In this document: positions 1-10,514 of the stretch, piece by piece
Position numbering within the stretch: position 1 is the first letter of the stretch
Layout of the letters: each line of letters starts with the position of its first letter
Source: Symsagittifera roscoffensis
Taxonomy: Eukaryota > Xenacoelomorpha > Acoela > Convolutidae
Direction of reading: 5' to 3'
DNA length: 64,000 nt
Assembly: GCF_963678635.1 (NCBI RefSeq)
Contig: NW_026971055.1
Location: forward strand, 62,001 to 126,000
Translations under genes and position numbers: made by a program
Notes under the pieces: model-generated
Database searches by the model: none
What the model was told of the DNA's origin: nothing
The model's input: the letters and a program-made list of their open reading frames with translations, nothing else

Positions 1-1027
1 CAATTTGAGCTTAGTTCTAAACTCTACACGTATGTATAATTTTTCAATTTCATCAGATGCAAAACAACTAGCCGAAACCTTGAGATATCTGCAAATCTTT
101 CCAACAAAACTTGATTTTTTTGCAGTTTTTTCCAGAAGCTTGACTTTTTTTCGAAGTTTCAGTAAGTTTCAGTATAGTTTCAGCTAGATTGAAAACTGTT
201 TCAGCAAAGAAGATCATCTAATAAAATAGGCATTATGTCAAATTAAATCAAATCTTATCTTTTGAAGTTTTTTAAACGGAAAACTTTAGCTTTTTTGATA
301 AATAATTCCAATTTGTTACACATCTTACCATTGACTTACCTAGAACGGGAAAGCATCATACCTTCAGTACACAATCCACACGTTATAATCAAAAAATAAA
401 TAACGCGTGCCAAGAGTTTTACAAAAAACTAGACATTTCCTCACAAAATCCAATAAAACACCGTTTTTCTTACCATTATCTTAACAGTAAACTGAAACTT
501 AACCTTTCCCTATCTTAATACTTTGTGAAACCTTGATAAGGAATTCAACACTCAGCAATTTATATACAATTAAACACAAACCAAGATTTTCATTTGGACA
601 AATTGACTAGTTGAAGTCATGATTCGCTAACTAAAAATAAACTTACGATTTATTTCTAACGAAACTGATAAAAATAGGCTGAATGATCAAAAGACGTATA
701 TTAATTTCCACAAGCGCTATGACAACTTCAGATTTAAAGCTGATTCGAACAATTGTTCTAATTTCAAAAATCAGAATACACAAAAACAATCGAAAAAAAT
801 TACCACCACTACGAAAAAGACCCTTATTGAAAAACAAAAATTATTGTAACGTATAACCAAGAGCTTAAAGTGAAAACGAATTGACACAACTTAGAAACAA
901 TATCTTGCCATGAAAAGAGTAAAAACCTCAAGATTTAACCCAGTTATAATCTTTTACTAATTTCATTTTGTAGTCACAATCAACTAACCAATCACAGCCT
1001 ATCTTTTTTCCACAATCACTGCCTATC
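1..1027 (+). repeat. Repeat R, copy 1 (about 1 kb, runs off the left edge)
   Basis: This AT-rich stretch aligns over nearly its whole length with 35700-36730. A short third copy lies at 37139-37278 and an inverted, interrupted copy at 62640-63370. It contains clusters of GTTTCAG (about 156-205) and ACATCTTACC/TTACCATT words that also occur in the Polinton terminal repeats and next to the right terminal repeat at 28405-30512. R is therefore probably a Polinton end or flank. Homology with copy 2 stops at about 1027, where moderately GC-rich coding-like sequence begins. No convincing gene is seen in it. Confidence 0.75.
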
Positions 1028-1084
1028 AAATTTGGAGTCGTAATTTGGACTCTACAGGCCGGTCACTTCGTTCTTGGAAGTATG

Positions 1085-1504
1085 TTAGTCTTTTCCGGTA
1101 TACCTGGAGTGCATCTTTGAGAAGTGCTCCCCCTGACAACTACTCCGATACTTCCTTGGTGGAATGTTTGACTGGGTCTCCAAACCACTTTGGCTCATTA
1201 TTCTTAATTTGTCTAGAGCTTCGTCGTACTCCCAATTCTTCGGCACTGGAGTCGTCAGAAACACTCTGAGGAGGCTCAAATATTGTGTTCCGTTCGGATG
1301 CTGGCTGAAAATTTCCTCCGAGATCGTCCCCTTTTTTAGAAGTTGGTCTGCAAGATTCTCCCACTCCGCAGGTGCCAGGTTTCGGTTTTGAAACGTGTCG
1401 ATGATGTCCTCTGGACGTGTTTGTGAGTCTATCGTCTTTAGTTTGGCCTTATGTCTGGTTTTTGGGTTGGAGCTCCTGTGAACGTCTTTATTCGAGGTAT
1501 CCAA
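1085..1504 (-). CDS. Hypothetical 139-aa protein, family not recognised
   Basis: A 139-codon open frame whose base composition is more GC-rich than the flanking R repeat and closer to the Gypsy coding regions. The product is hydrophilic. Its N-terminal quarter is basic (KTRHKAKLK near residues 16-24), followed by a probable helical part with RPEDIIDTFQNRNLAPAEWE around residues 30-49. No signal peptide, membrane segment or zinc-binding motif is visible. It is on the same strand as the macro-domain ORF and Gypsy copy A, separated from them by a zinc-finger relic and a CCAAT repeat. It could be an extra ORF of the element or part of a host gene that begins where repeat R ends. No function is proposed. 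Confidence 0.4.
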   Translation of the reverse strand: MDTSNKDVHRSSNPKTRHKAKLKTIDSQTRPEDIIDTFQNRNLAPAEWENLADQLLKKGTISEEIFSQHPNGTQYLSLLRVFLTTPVPKNWEYDEALDKLRIMSQSGLETQSNIPPRKYRSSCQGEHFSKMHSRYTGKD

Positions 1505-1611
1505 AGTGGATTTTTAAAGTTCGTTGCTTTTTTTTAACTTTGCTTTTTCCTGGAGTGTTTTTGGAGACCACTGATCATTCATTCAAAAATTTATCATCAT
1601 CTTGAGAATAA

Positions 1612-1790
1612 TACTGCTTCTTCTTCATTTGATTAGTGAGTTCCTCGCTTTTATATGTATAAAAGTTACAATTGGAAAACTTTAAAACGCCACAATGCTT
1701 ACGATGTCTTGATGCGTCTAAGCGAGTGTAAACTCAGCCACATTCTAGACATGCGACTCTTTTTCTTTCTTTTCTATTCAGTGATGGCAT
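1612..1790 (-). pseudogene. Relic of the small two-finger zinc-finger gene
   Basis: On the minus strand this closely matches the zinc-finger reading frames at 32501-32806 and 32909-33120. It keeps the same start context (TTATTGAGATGCC), the CLECG finger start and the TYSSEELSNH-type second finger region. The neighbouring CCAAT repeat (1904-2110) also has its counterpart upstream of the 32501 gene, so gene and upstream region moved or were duplicated together. The frame is not open throughout, so this is a decayed copy. Confidence 0.6.
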
Positions 1791-1903
1791 CTCAATAAGA
1801 AAAGAACAGGAGATTTAGAAAGTCCCAAACTTCTAGATAAGATGAGTTGAGCAGCCCTGAAAATAGAATAAAAGTGAACAAAAACAGCAACTTTCTCAAC
1901 TAA

Positions 1904-2110
1904 TTGATTATAATATCAAAAACAATCAGAATAGATAAGCTATTTAGCCTAGCTGAAACAAAAATCATCCAATCTAACCATGAAGTTTCAAAAGTAACAA
2001 CCAATCAAAATTGGGCATTACTTTTGAGTAAAATTTTGATCTTTTTTGATATCAATCAATCAGAACTTAGCTTTTTAAGCAAATTTAATGACAAGCTTTC
2101 CCCTATTGGG
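1904..2110 (-). repeat. CCAAT-containing repeat, relic of the zinc-finger gene upstream region
   Basis: In reverse complement this resembles 32085-32370. It contains AACCAATCAAAA and ATCAATCAATCAGAA words in about three degenerate units. It lies directly upstream of the minus-strand zinc-finger relic, matching the arrangement at 32.0-32.8 kb. The 119-aa macro-domain ORF slightly overlaps its right edge (2075-2110). Confidence 0.55.
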
Positions 2111-2434
2111 ATCATAGACTGGTAACGAGAAAGAGGTCACTCTCCTCTCAACCAGAGAATCCCTAAGTCGAGTCAAGGCCAATATCAGGCTCTCTGGATT
2201 CACGTGTTGCTTATCATTGGCCTTAGTAACCAGAAAACACAAATATTTTCCTGGTATATGTGATGCAACAGGGGGCAGCGCTTTTATACCTCCCACACCA
2301 GGCCTCTGTTTCCTTAAAAACTCGAGAATCTTATACTCTCTTTTAAAGTCAGCCGCTCGTGCTATTTTGAAGCTTACATCCGCGGTTATCGCTATAGCGC
2401 ATGTACGTTCCATTAGTATGAAATCGCTGTTCAT
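2075..2434 (-). CDS. Macro domain (ADP-ribose binding/hydrolase-like), next to Gypsy pol
   Basis: The 119-residue product follows the order of a macro domain of the OARD1/TARG1 type. CAIAITADVSFKIARAADFKRE (residues 12-33) corresponds to the family's 'AHCISADLxMGAGIAxxFKxxF' helix. GVGGIKALP (about 47-55) matches its glycine-containing loop, and KYLCFLVTKANDK (65-77) matches 'RYIYYLVTK'. A following amphipathic helix is SLILALTRLRDSLVERRV, then a strand SFSLPVYDP (residues 101-109) where the family has 'slamPRIGCGLD'. Macro domains bind ADP-ribose, and some remove it from proteins or RNA. The ORF lies on the same strand as Gypsy copy A, downstream of the integrase. The usual N-terminal 'GD' strand is not evident and the far C-terminus is short, so catalytic activity is uncertain. 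It could be a captured accessory ORF of the element or an adjacent unrelated gene. Confidence 0.6.
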   Translation of the reverse strand: MNSDFILMERTCAIAITADVSFKIARAADFKREYKILEFLRKQRPGVGGIKALPPVASHIPGKYLCFLVTKANDKQHVNPESLILALTRLRDSLVERRVTSFSLPVYDPNRGKLVIKFA

Positions 2435-2499
2435 TATGACGACATTGTTTGAATAATGGTTCTGTAGGTCAAAATAAGTTTTAAAAATTCGTCCAAAAG

Positions 2500-3480
2500 G
2501 TGGTTTTTTAGAGTTTTGGCCCTCCGTTTCCAGTTCTCCGATTTGCCAATTTTAATTAATTTAATGACCAGATCTTTGTTATGGTTGAGTCCTACGCCAC
2601 TCCCTGGACAAAATTATCCATCGACGTCCCCGTCGATCGCCCAAAATCGAGCAGATCGAGGTTGGATTCCGGAACGCAAAGAGGACCATCTGGAGCGACC
2701 CAGTTGGACTCGGTATTGTCATGGCTGACGTATTTGCTGCCGTCTTGACGTATCCTGAATCATCAAGATTGTCTCATTAGGGTCTGCCGGCAGATCATGG
2801 AGCCATTCTAGCACTCGCAAGTTCGTTAATTCTTGCTCATGAGTCTGCTCCACCTCTGGTTTGAACTCTACTTCTGGTTCGGAGCGATCGTCCATCCAAT
2901 CTTGATCCACGTCATTGACTAAGTCGATCTCTCGTGGTACCGCTACTTCATCCAGTCCCACCGGTGAGTCCATCATATCGCTTAAAACTATCCTGTCTAT
3001 GACGAAATCCCCGCCATACGGGTTGTACTTTTTCTTGTTCCCTCCTTTTTTGCCCTGCCGTGTCTCTATGGTGACAGGAAGGTCAGGCTGTACTCCTTTT
3101 TCAAATTTCTTCTGGGCAGTCCCAGTCCTCTTCGGCATAAGGTAGAGTTTCGTCGTCCACTTCCAATCGCTCGGTCAACTCCAGATCCAGTGGCAGATCG
3201 CAAATATCTACCACCTCTTTCCCGTCGTTTTTGTTTCCCACTTCACAAGCAGGATCCACTATCAAATAGTCTCCCTATTGTCAGCTGGGATGCACCAGTC
3301 CTCTAATGAGGCATTGTGCGGTTTGATGTTTTCGTAATGAGCTGCTCGTCCGGTGATCAATCGATGAAAACGACCTCCTTGGTGCACTTCTGTTATTTGA
3401 AATGGACCACGCCATTCTTTCAGTAATTTTTGGTTCCTTTTGATAAAACTACTTCCTGGAACATCCAGACATAATCGCCA
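2500..3480 (-). pseudogene. Gypsy A: pol C-terminal tail after integrase (fossil)
   Basis: Next to the integrase (about 3270-3480), short blocks such as GGRFHRLITGRAAHYENIKPHN resemble the GPY/F-type module that ends many Gypsy integrases and helps in multimerisation and target choice. The remainder is acidic, proline- and charge-rich linker. The piece at 2719-3138 begins MPKRTGTAQKKF and contains NKKKYNPYGGDFVIDRIV, typical of the low-complexity tail of this pol family. Between this tail and the macro-domain ORF lie about 250 bases with weaker coding character. Fossil state. Confidence 0.6.
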
Positions 3481-3482
3481 AC

Positions 3483-4459
3483 CTAGTAAGCTTTTGCCTC
3501 TGCAGTCCTTTCATCAAATTTTCTTTTTTTTTGTCTAATTTGCGTGTTCCTACTGCATAAGTCATTGAGGTCCTGCTGCCTTCCAATAACATTACGCACG
3601 TACGTTTGCGGTGCTGTTTTCTTCCCTTCATACTCAGGGTAGAAGAATGTTAACGGAAGAGCTTTTTCGTGACCAGTTAGCATCAAATGTGGACTTATTC
3701 CCGTGGTGGAATGCTCTGTGCTGTTGTAAGCACACATCACTTGCGGCAAGTGTCTATCGCAGTCATCCATGTAGCGTGAGCAATAATTTCTCAACATGGA
3801 TACCAACGTGCGATTTTGCCTTTCAGCTAGGCCATTCGTTTGTGGGCAATAAGTGGTCGAGTGGGCCTCTGTCACCTGCGGCCTCTTCATTAACTCCTTC
3901 GTGAAATCATCCACGATTGCTTTGCCATTGTCTGATTGGAAGGTAATGGGGCAGCCGTGTCTGGCTATCCACACATTTATCAAGTGATCGCATGTTTCTT
4001 CCGCTGATGCTCACATGCAGGGGCTGCCTCTGCATATTTCGTGAAATGATCCATTATTACCAGCGCTTGATTGTAGCCTGTGGCTGTCATGCATATCTTC
4101 TTATGATCAATTTGCATTACTTCGTTCAGTCCCGATGACACTATTGACTGCAGGGCGAACCTCAATTTCCTGAGGTTCTTCGCTTGTTGACACGACAAGC
4201 ATGCAGCGATCCGTTTTTCACAAGCTTTTTTCAAACCAGGCCATTCGAATCGTTTCTGTATCCTGTTGCACACTTTGTCCACGCCTTGATGGCCCATCTG
4301 ATCTTGTGAACGAAAGAGCAATTCTGTCTGGTATAACTGTGGTAACACTATCGAATTATACTTGTAAAGGACCTTGTGCTCTTCCTTGCGTTTACAGTCT
4401 ACGATTCGGTCTTTGTTCAGGTACAACAAATCCATTCTCTTCATGTAAAATTGCTTCAA
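3483..4459 (-). pseudogene. Gypsy A: integrase (fossil)
   Basis: The integrase inserts the cDNA into host chromosomes. The N-terminal HHCC zinc-binding region is visible (QMGHQGVDKVCNRIQKRF, then CLSCQQAK). The catalytic core follows: QIDHKKICMTATGYN carries the first acidic residue, FQSDNGKAIVDDF the second, and HSTTYCPQTNGLAERQNR the DD35E-type glutamate region. LMLTGHEKALPLTFFYPEYEG continues the core towards the GPY/F tail. Length and order fit Ty3/Gypsy integrases. The region is a fossil in more than one piece. Confidence 0.85.
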
Positions 4460-4479
4460 TATCTTATAGCTGTCTTCCT

Positions 4480-5550
4480 CTAAATATCCTTGTCAAGTGC
4501 TTTATACTCGATTCCTCTCTTTAGATTGCTCGTCATTCTGTCATTTGGTTGAGCTTCTAGGAGATCCGACAGCCGGTATCTGGCTTTCAGATACGTCTTA
4601 ACCACGTTCAATTGTTCGATTATTACCTCCGGTGCATGGGCATCATCCATAAACTTGACACACCAAATCTTCTTCAAAGGTGTTGCCTCCTGCACAGATG
4701 GGTCCAAGTTGGTACGAACGACCTTACCATGTGGTAGTATTCTGGTTGGGCCTTTCGACACTGCTATCAGTTCAAGCTCATCTGCGTCATTATTCACAAC
4801 AGTGCCATCCTCATCGGAGGAATACCTGTCTCTGTCCGGGTCCTGATGCAATTCCCGGACCAGCCCGCGCTGTTTCCATTCAGACAATAAGGAATGAATC
4901 GTAATCTCCTAACATTGTCTCCCCGGACAAGTCGTCCTGTACGGGCTCGAAAGTACCTGACTACCCGGACATTGTCTCGTGTCCAAATGAAAAATCCAAG
5001 CTCGGCTCATACTCTTCCCTCGCATCCGTGAAATGTACTCTTCTCGCGAAGATGGATTTCGACTTGAATCTGACTTCTTCAGTGGCTTGGACCTGGGTTG
5101 ATGTCCAATGTTCTGTGAACGAAGTCCTCAATAAGACCTCTTTCGGCATTGAGTTCGCCAGCTGGTTCACTATCGACAGGCAATCCCGTTCAACGCCTCG
5201 ACTGCGAATGGTCACTGGCCTCTTCTCTGTTCTCTCAGTGACGGTCAACCACTGCATGGTTTCCATCCACTCACAATCATGCCTATCCACTTCCCATCTA
5301 TTAAGTCACGGAGCTTCGCTATGACGTCAGGCGCCATTTTCACTGTCCTATTTTGCAGGGCTATGCTGTTTATACCCAACCTGGTAAGCTCTTGCTGTAC
5401 CAGATTGGATCGGACTAGCAGATCCAGAGGAACAGGCTCACCCCTGGCCAAAACCTTTATCTCAGCGGACGTCTCCACCGGAAGTTCAGGGTGTCCTGGT
5501 ATGGGGTGCCCTGACTTGTCTAGCCACCTAGTGAGTATTAGTTTATCGTA
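4480..5550 (-). pseudogene. Gypsy A: linker between RNase H and integrase (fossil)
   Basis: This stretch lies between RNase H and integrase on the same strand and is coding-like throughout in pieces. One piece (4480-4887) is acidic with the block VVKTYLKARYRLSDLLEAQPND, which is typical of the variable connector in this Gypsy subgroup. Another (5245-5478) has ETSAEIKVLARGEPVPLDLL and VAPDVIAKLRDLIDG-like helices. It has no catalytic motif of its own. The connector is long compared with model Gypsy elements, which may be a lineage trait. Confidence 0.6.
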
Positions 5551-5553
5551 GGT

Positions 5554-6165
5554 TTACTTATCTAGGAATGAAAACCCGACTGTGATTTCTGCTTGGTTAG
5601 CCTGCTTCTCTTCTAATCGCTTGTAGAACTCTGTCTTTTTGCTGAGGCTATCAGCTTTCTGGTGCTTTTCACGGGTACGGTGCTCTATGATCATGTGGTA
5701 TAGGTCCAGGCGCACGATCCAACGACCAATATAACTTTGATCCATCGAATACGTTTTCAGCCGGGCAAGAGCACGATTATCCACACGCAACTTAAAGTGA
5801 GCACTCCCCAAATAGGCTCTGTATTTTTCCACGAAAAAGATCACCGCGAACATTTCCGCTTTTGGCGCACCATACTTCATTTCGGTATCGCTCAGGACCT
5901 TACTTACATAGGCTATCGGACGGAGAACCGTTCTCCCGTTCCTTTCCTGCTCCTGGTGAAGTATGCCCGATATCGCAACCACTGATACATCCGTGTCTAA
6001 CACAAACATCACCTTCTCTGTTGGCATGCCGGGGACCGGTGCCTCGCAAAGTTCGCGTTTAATATTTTCAAATGAAACTTGTCCAAGTGAATTTTTTACC
6101 CTTGTTTCTCATCAACTGCTGCTTAGAGTATATCTTATCGGCGTATCCCTTGATAATAGTTAGAA
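5554..6165 (-). pseudogene. Gypsy A: RNase H domain (fossil)
   Basis: RNase H removes the RNA strand during reverse transcription. Typical Ty3/Gypsy features are visible: MFVLDTDVSVVAISGILHQEQ (first acidic residue region), RPIAYVSKVLSDTEMKYGAPKAE, FFVEKYRAYLGSAHFKLRVDNRAL and IVRLDLYHMIIEHRTREKHQKADSLS, where the last block holds the HxxADxLS signature. It directly follows the reverse transcriptase on the minus strand. Copy B keeps a partial counterpart at 14440-14680. Confidence 0.85.
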
Positions 6166-7330
6166 AATCCCAAATTGCTCATCATTTGCGTGTCTGACTT
6201 AGGCGCCTTCCAGGTCAAAACCGCTTCGACTGCTTCGGGATCCGGTCTTTCTCCATGCTTATCCACAAGGCGGCTCAGATACTTTATTGAGTCTCCGAGG
6301 ATTTCACACTTGGAGAGTTTACACTTCAGGCCCGCATGTTTCATGCAAGTGAACACTTCATTCAACCTCTCTATATGACCTCCAGGGTTGGTGTTGCTAT
6401 CACGACATCATCGACGTAACACCAGATGAGGTTCCCGTTTTTTTTATTACTATTGTGAGTGCCTGGGCCATAAGTCGCTGGAATGTGGACGTCGCGTTGC
6501 ACAATCCGAACGGCATCTTCTTCCACTGGAACAACCCCAGCTCGCACGCGAAGCCCGTTTTCTCCCGATCTTCCACCTGACTGGCACTTGGCAGAACGCA
6601 GAGCCCAAATCCAACGTCGCGAAGAACTTCGCGTCCCCCAGCTTGGAAAGGCTCTCATCGATGCAGGGAATCGGGTATGCGTCCTTTATCGTCACTGCAT
6701 TCAGGTAACGGAAATCTCAAAAACAACTTGAGTTGCCCGTTTCTTCTCGGTCCTGACCACGCCACAAGCCCACTGGGACTTCGATGGCTCAATCAAGTCG
6801 TACTCCATTAACATCTCGATTTCTTTCCTGCACGCTTCTGAGTTAAGTGGGGTCAAACTCCTCGCCCCTTCCCTATGAGGTACCGAGCCCTCTTCTATCT
6901 CAATCTCGTGTTCTACAAAATTGCACCAACCTATATCGGCCTTATGCTTCGAAAAAACGTATGCATTCCGATTAAGCACCGCTGTAAGCAAATCTAGTTC
7001 TTTGTCCGATAATTTACCCTTCAGATGTTCTATCTCGGGCAGGACATTTTTATTTGCTGTTTACTCTGTTTCTGTTGGTCTCTCGGGAAAAATCGAACAA
7101 CCAGACAACCCATCATCTGTCTCCGACTTCATTGAAAACAATTTCTTAGAAGATTCCAATTCATTTATTCTCTTCAGTACACACTCCTGGTCCGGGTGCA
7201 AGGAAGGGACATTTAGTTACATCAAACTTTTTTAAGTTCTCCACACTCCGAAAGTCTGTCTTCAGAGGCAAGGCGTAGCCAAGTTTCTTTCCCCTCTGTA
7301 TTGTCACTGTGGTTCCTTCTGGGTTCAACA
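6165..7330 (-). pseudogene. Gypsy A: reverse transcriptase (fossil)
   Basis: The N-terminal part holds NAYVFSKHKADIGWCNFVEHEI and EACRKEIEMLMEYDLIEPSKS, the conserved entry to Gypsy RTs. The palm follows with MTIKDAYPIPCIDESLSKLGDAKFF and LDLGSAF, and the catalytic box CYVDDVVIATPTLE near 6380-6430. The thumb shows GLKCKLSKCEILGDSIKYLS, SNLGFSNYYQG and DPEAVEAVLTWKAPK. Sister copy B has the same segments at 14588-15992. The region is fossil and in several pieces. Confidence 0.88.
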
Positions 7331-7529
7331 ACACAGTCCGCTCTGAGTGAGTGTGAAGCTTCTTCCTAAAAAAGCTGAGCTCTTACTGTTTGGATTTGGT
7401 ACCAGACTCAACTGTCTGTCATTATTGTTTTCATTCAAGTTCCTCATCATAAACTTCGCTACTATGGCTTGGCTTGGCTTCAATCTAACTTTTTGAATCT
7501 AATTTTTTGACTTCAAGCTAACTTCAATC

Positions 7530-10250
7530 TAGCGATTCAGCAAGATGTCGAATATCTTGCGAGCGCTGTACCGTTCACTCGACCTCTTCGCCATTACACA
7601 ACTTAGGGCGGTACCCCAAGTTGCTTTTCAATGCGCTGCATTCGTGTTTCTTTGAGAGATTCTATTCTTCAAAAGATAACTTCATCACCTCAATCCAAGT
7701 ATAAATGCAGCCGTCTGACTCGTCCATGTATGACTTCGGCTTTTTGAGTGTCCTCCTTGACCTCTCTCCTCTCTCGGTTGAATTTGTGAGCTTTGTGATG
7801 ATTGTTTCAAGGGATCTATTCAGAGGTTCAAACATCGAAACTCCTGCGAGACTGTCACTGATCTGACTTGTGGCACAGTGGGCAATCGTGTCTCCGGGGT
7901 GGCATCCGCCTCCGGCAGGACCGGGTTTGTCCAACCTGGCCTCAATGGGGCTGCCCTGGGCCGCTCCCTATGCTTAGATTCGTAATTCTTCTCGAAATTT
8001 GCTGGGTCCCGGCATAGCTGCGTGCTACGTCTCCATCATTTGTTGGCGTGAGCGCTCCCTTCGAGCGGAACGCTCCTCCCGATCACCCCCGTTTAAGATC
8101 TCTACAAGCTTCCGCAACATCAGATCAGGTTTGGCATCCAACCTTTTTTCCAGGCTAGTTATCGTATGAGCATAGGTATTATCGTGATCGTTCAGCAGTC
8201 GCTCGATCTCTCTTGTCATCCTAATTTCTCTTTCTTCTGGCTCATTAGTTGCTTGAGCCAAGCTCTCCACTAGGCATTGATTGGTGTAAAGAATCAATTG
8301 AGCCTGATCGACTCTCGCCTGCGACTTCACGTTCGTTAGCTCTAATTGCTGTAACGGTTTTGAGCCCTCGATTTTATGAGCAAATATTCGCGCGACTTCA
8401 TCCGCAAATCATCGGGCGTGGGTACCTGGTCAAGCGACAAGATGAAGTGTGTGGCTAGCATGGTTTTCAGCTCCTCAGTCTTTACTCCATCCATAAACTT
8501 CGAGGCAATCGCCCAGTTTCGCTCCGATATTCTCTCATCAGGATTGCTTCTCCTTCTGAGTAGTTCAAGGTCGTCCAAAAACTTGTCTATGGATTTGTCA
8601 TCTCTTTGACGCCTCTTTTCGAACTTCACCATAGCCTGATGTCCTTGCACACCAGAGGCGAAGCGAATCAGCATGATGTCAAATATCTTGCGAGCGCTGT
8701 CTCGTTCATTCGACCTTTTCGCCATTACACAACTTAGGGCGGTACCCGCCAGGTTGCTTGTCAATGCGCTGCATTCCTGTTTCTTTGAGAGATTCTCTTC
8801 TTCAAAAGGTAACTCCATTACCTCTATCCAAGTTTCAATGCAGCCATCTGACTCGTCCCTGTATGACTTCGGCTTTTTGAGTGTCCTCCATGACCTCTCT
8901 CCTCTCTCGGTTGACTTCGAGAGCTTGGTGATGAATGTTTCAAGGGATCTATTCAGAGGCTCAAACATCTAAGCATACATCGTTGTGTCCTTCGAGACTG
9001 TAATCAGATCTGGCATTGATCTGATTTGTGGCACAGTGGGCAATCGTGTCTCTGGGGTGGCATCCGCCTCCGGCAGGACCTGGTTTGTCCAACCTAGACT
9101 CTATGGGGCTGCCCTGGGCCGCTCCCAATGCTTAGATTCGTAAGTCGTTCTCGAACTTTGCTGGGCTCCGACATAGCTGCGTGCTCCGTCTCCATCATTT
9201 GCTGACGTGAGCGCTCTCTTGGGGCGGAATGCTCCTCCGGATTACCCCCGCTCAAGATCTCGTCAAGCTTCCGCATCATCAGATCAGATTTGGCATCCAA
9301 CTTTTTTCCAGGCGTGTCAACGTAAAAGCATAGGTATTATCGTGATCGTCAGCAGTCGCTCGATCTCTCTTGTCATACTAAGTTCTCTTTCTTCCGACTC
9401 CTTAGTTGCTTGAGCCAAGCTCTCGGTTAGGCATTGAGCGGTTTACGAATCAGTTGATCCTGATCGACTCTCGCCTGCGACTTCACGTTCGTTAGCTCAT
9501 CTCGCAATTTCTGTTGACCCGGGTGAGCCCTCTCCTCGACTCGATCTATTCTCTTAGTCATGTCTCGTCGCAGCTCTTCAAGGCCTGTCCTTACGACAGC
9601 AAACAAGTCACTTATCTCGCCAGCCGCCTCCGTTACCTGGGTGAGACCCAGAGAAGATGAGGTCAACTGGGGTTGTAGCCTGGTACTTGATGACGCGCCG
9701 CCCTCATGTGTTTCCATCGACATCATCAACCTGTCGAACGTCGAGGACACTCCTACGGTTATCCAATCAGAGATCGGACTGGTCGGCGAGTTGGACAACG
9801 CTTTCCTGCTCTTGTCACCTCTTGGGTACGGCGTGAAGTCAACATCCGGATGAGCTATCTCCAGATGGTCTTTACTGGAAGATAAACCTTCAGTTTGTAG
9901 TGACGCCATGCGCTCGTCGTACAAAGAATTCCAGCTTTTCTTGGTTTTCGAGCTCGTTTGTTCTTCACTCGGTATTGACATCATCGAATTCTTGCTCTGA
10001 TTGACTAGAGATGATCGTTCTTTTCTCTACTTGTTGCTCTTAGTCTCTGATTTGGACATTCCCCTGAACAAAACTTCTTCTCTCGGTTCGACCTCGGATT
10101 ACTCCGAGGCCTCCTCCCTTCTTTCAACCTCCTCCTGTTCAAAGTCCTCGCCTGGCTCAAAATCGGATCGGATCAGCGTTTGTTCCCCTTCCTCGAAGAT
10201 GTCTATAAGCGTTTCGCTCGTCGGTCCGGCCTCAACACTTCTCACCGAGG
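7530..10250 (-). pseudogene. Gypsy A: gag with duplicated capsid region (fossil)
   Basis: Gag forms the particle shell. N-terminal part (9427-10250): acidic and serine-rich, ending in a probable coiled coil around ELRRDMTKRIDRVEER. The capsid-type domain appears twice. The first (8342-8968) starts MFEPLNRSLETFITKLSKS and contains GCIETWIEVMELPFEEE, FDIMLIRFASGVQGHQAM and PDERISERNWAIASKFMDG. The second, partial, is at 7530-7934. A helical spacer (REIERLLNDHDNTYAHTITS, then ARRERSRQQ) precedes each. The same duplication with the same junction exists in copy B, so it predates the A/B split. Fossil state. Confidence 0.75.
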
Positions 10251-10514
10251 TCTTCTTTTATGTGCTCCCGGATTGCCCAAGCTTTCCTATTGAGTAGCTC
10301 AAGGCAACCACACAACCAAAATAACAATCGAAAAAAAATTTGCTTCGGGTTCTTCTGATAGACCCGATCTAGAATCCAAAGTTAATCACGAATTTCCGGG
10401 TCAAATGGGCTCCTGTAACTCTAATATGCACGCCCGTTGGCAGATGACCTTTTATTCCGACTCTAAATGGATATTTTAGTCGCTCAAACTGCCCCAGAAA
10501 GTATCCCTACGTTT

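Larger units (their letters stand above)
2450..10320 (-). mobile_element. Ty3/Gypsy LTR retrotransposon fossil, copy A
   Basis: Read on the minus strand, the order is gag (7.5-10.25 kb), reverse transcriptase (6.2-7.3), RNase H (5.55-6.15), a long linker (4.5-5.55), integrase (3.5-4.45) and a C-terminal tail (2.5-3.48). This order (RT-RH-IN) defines Ty3/Gypsy. Parts align closely with copy B at 14.4-20.6 kb, so the two are sister copies. The element is clearly broken, with a dozen or more interruptions. Its LTR ends could not be fixed: the 5' side passes into unit U and the 3' side into the macro-domain ORF and a zinc-finger relic. It is probably of moderate age, younger than the more decayed copy D. 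Confidence 0.85.
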
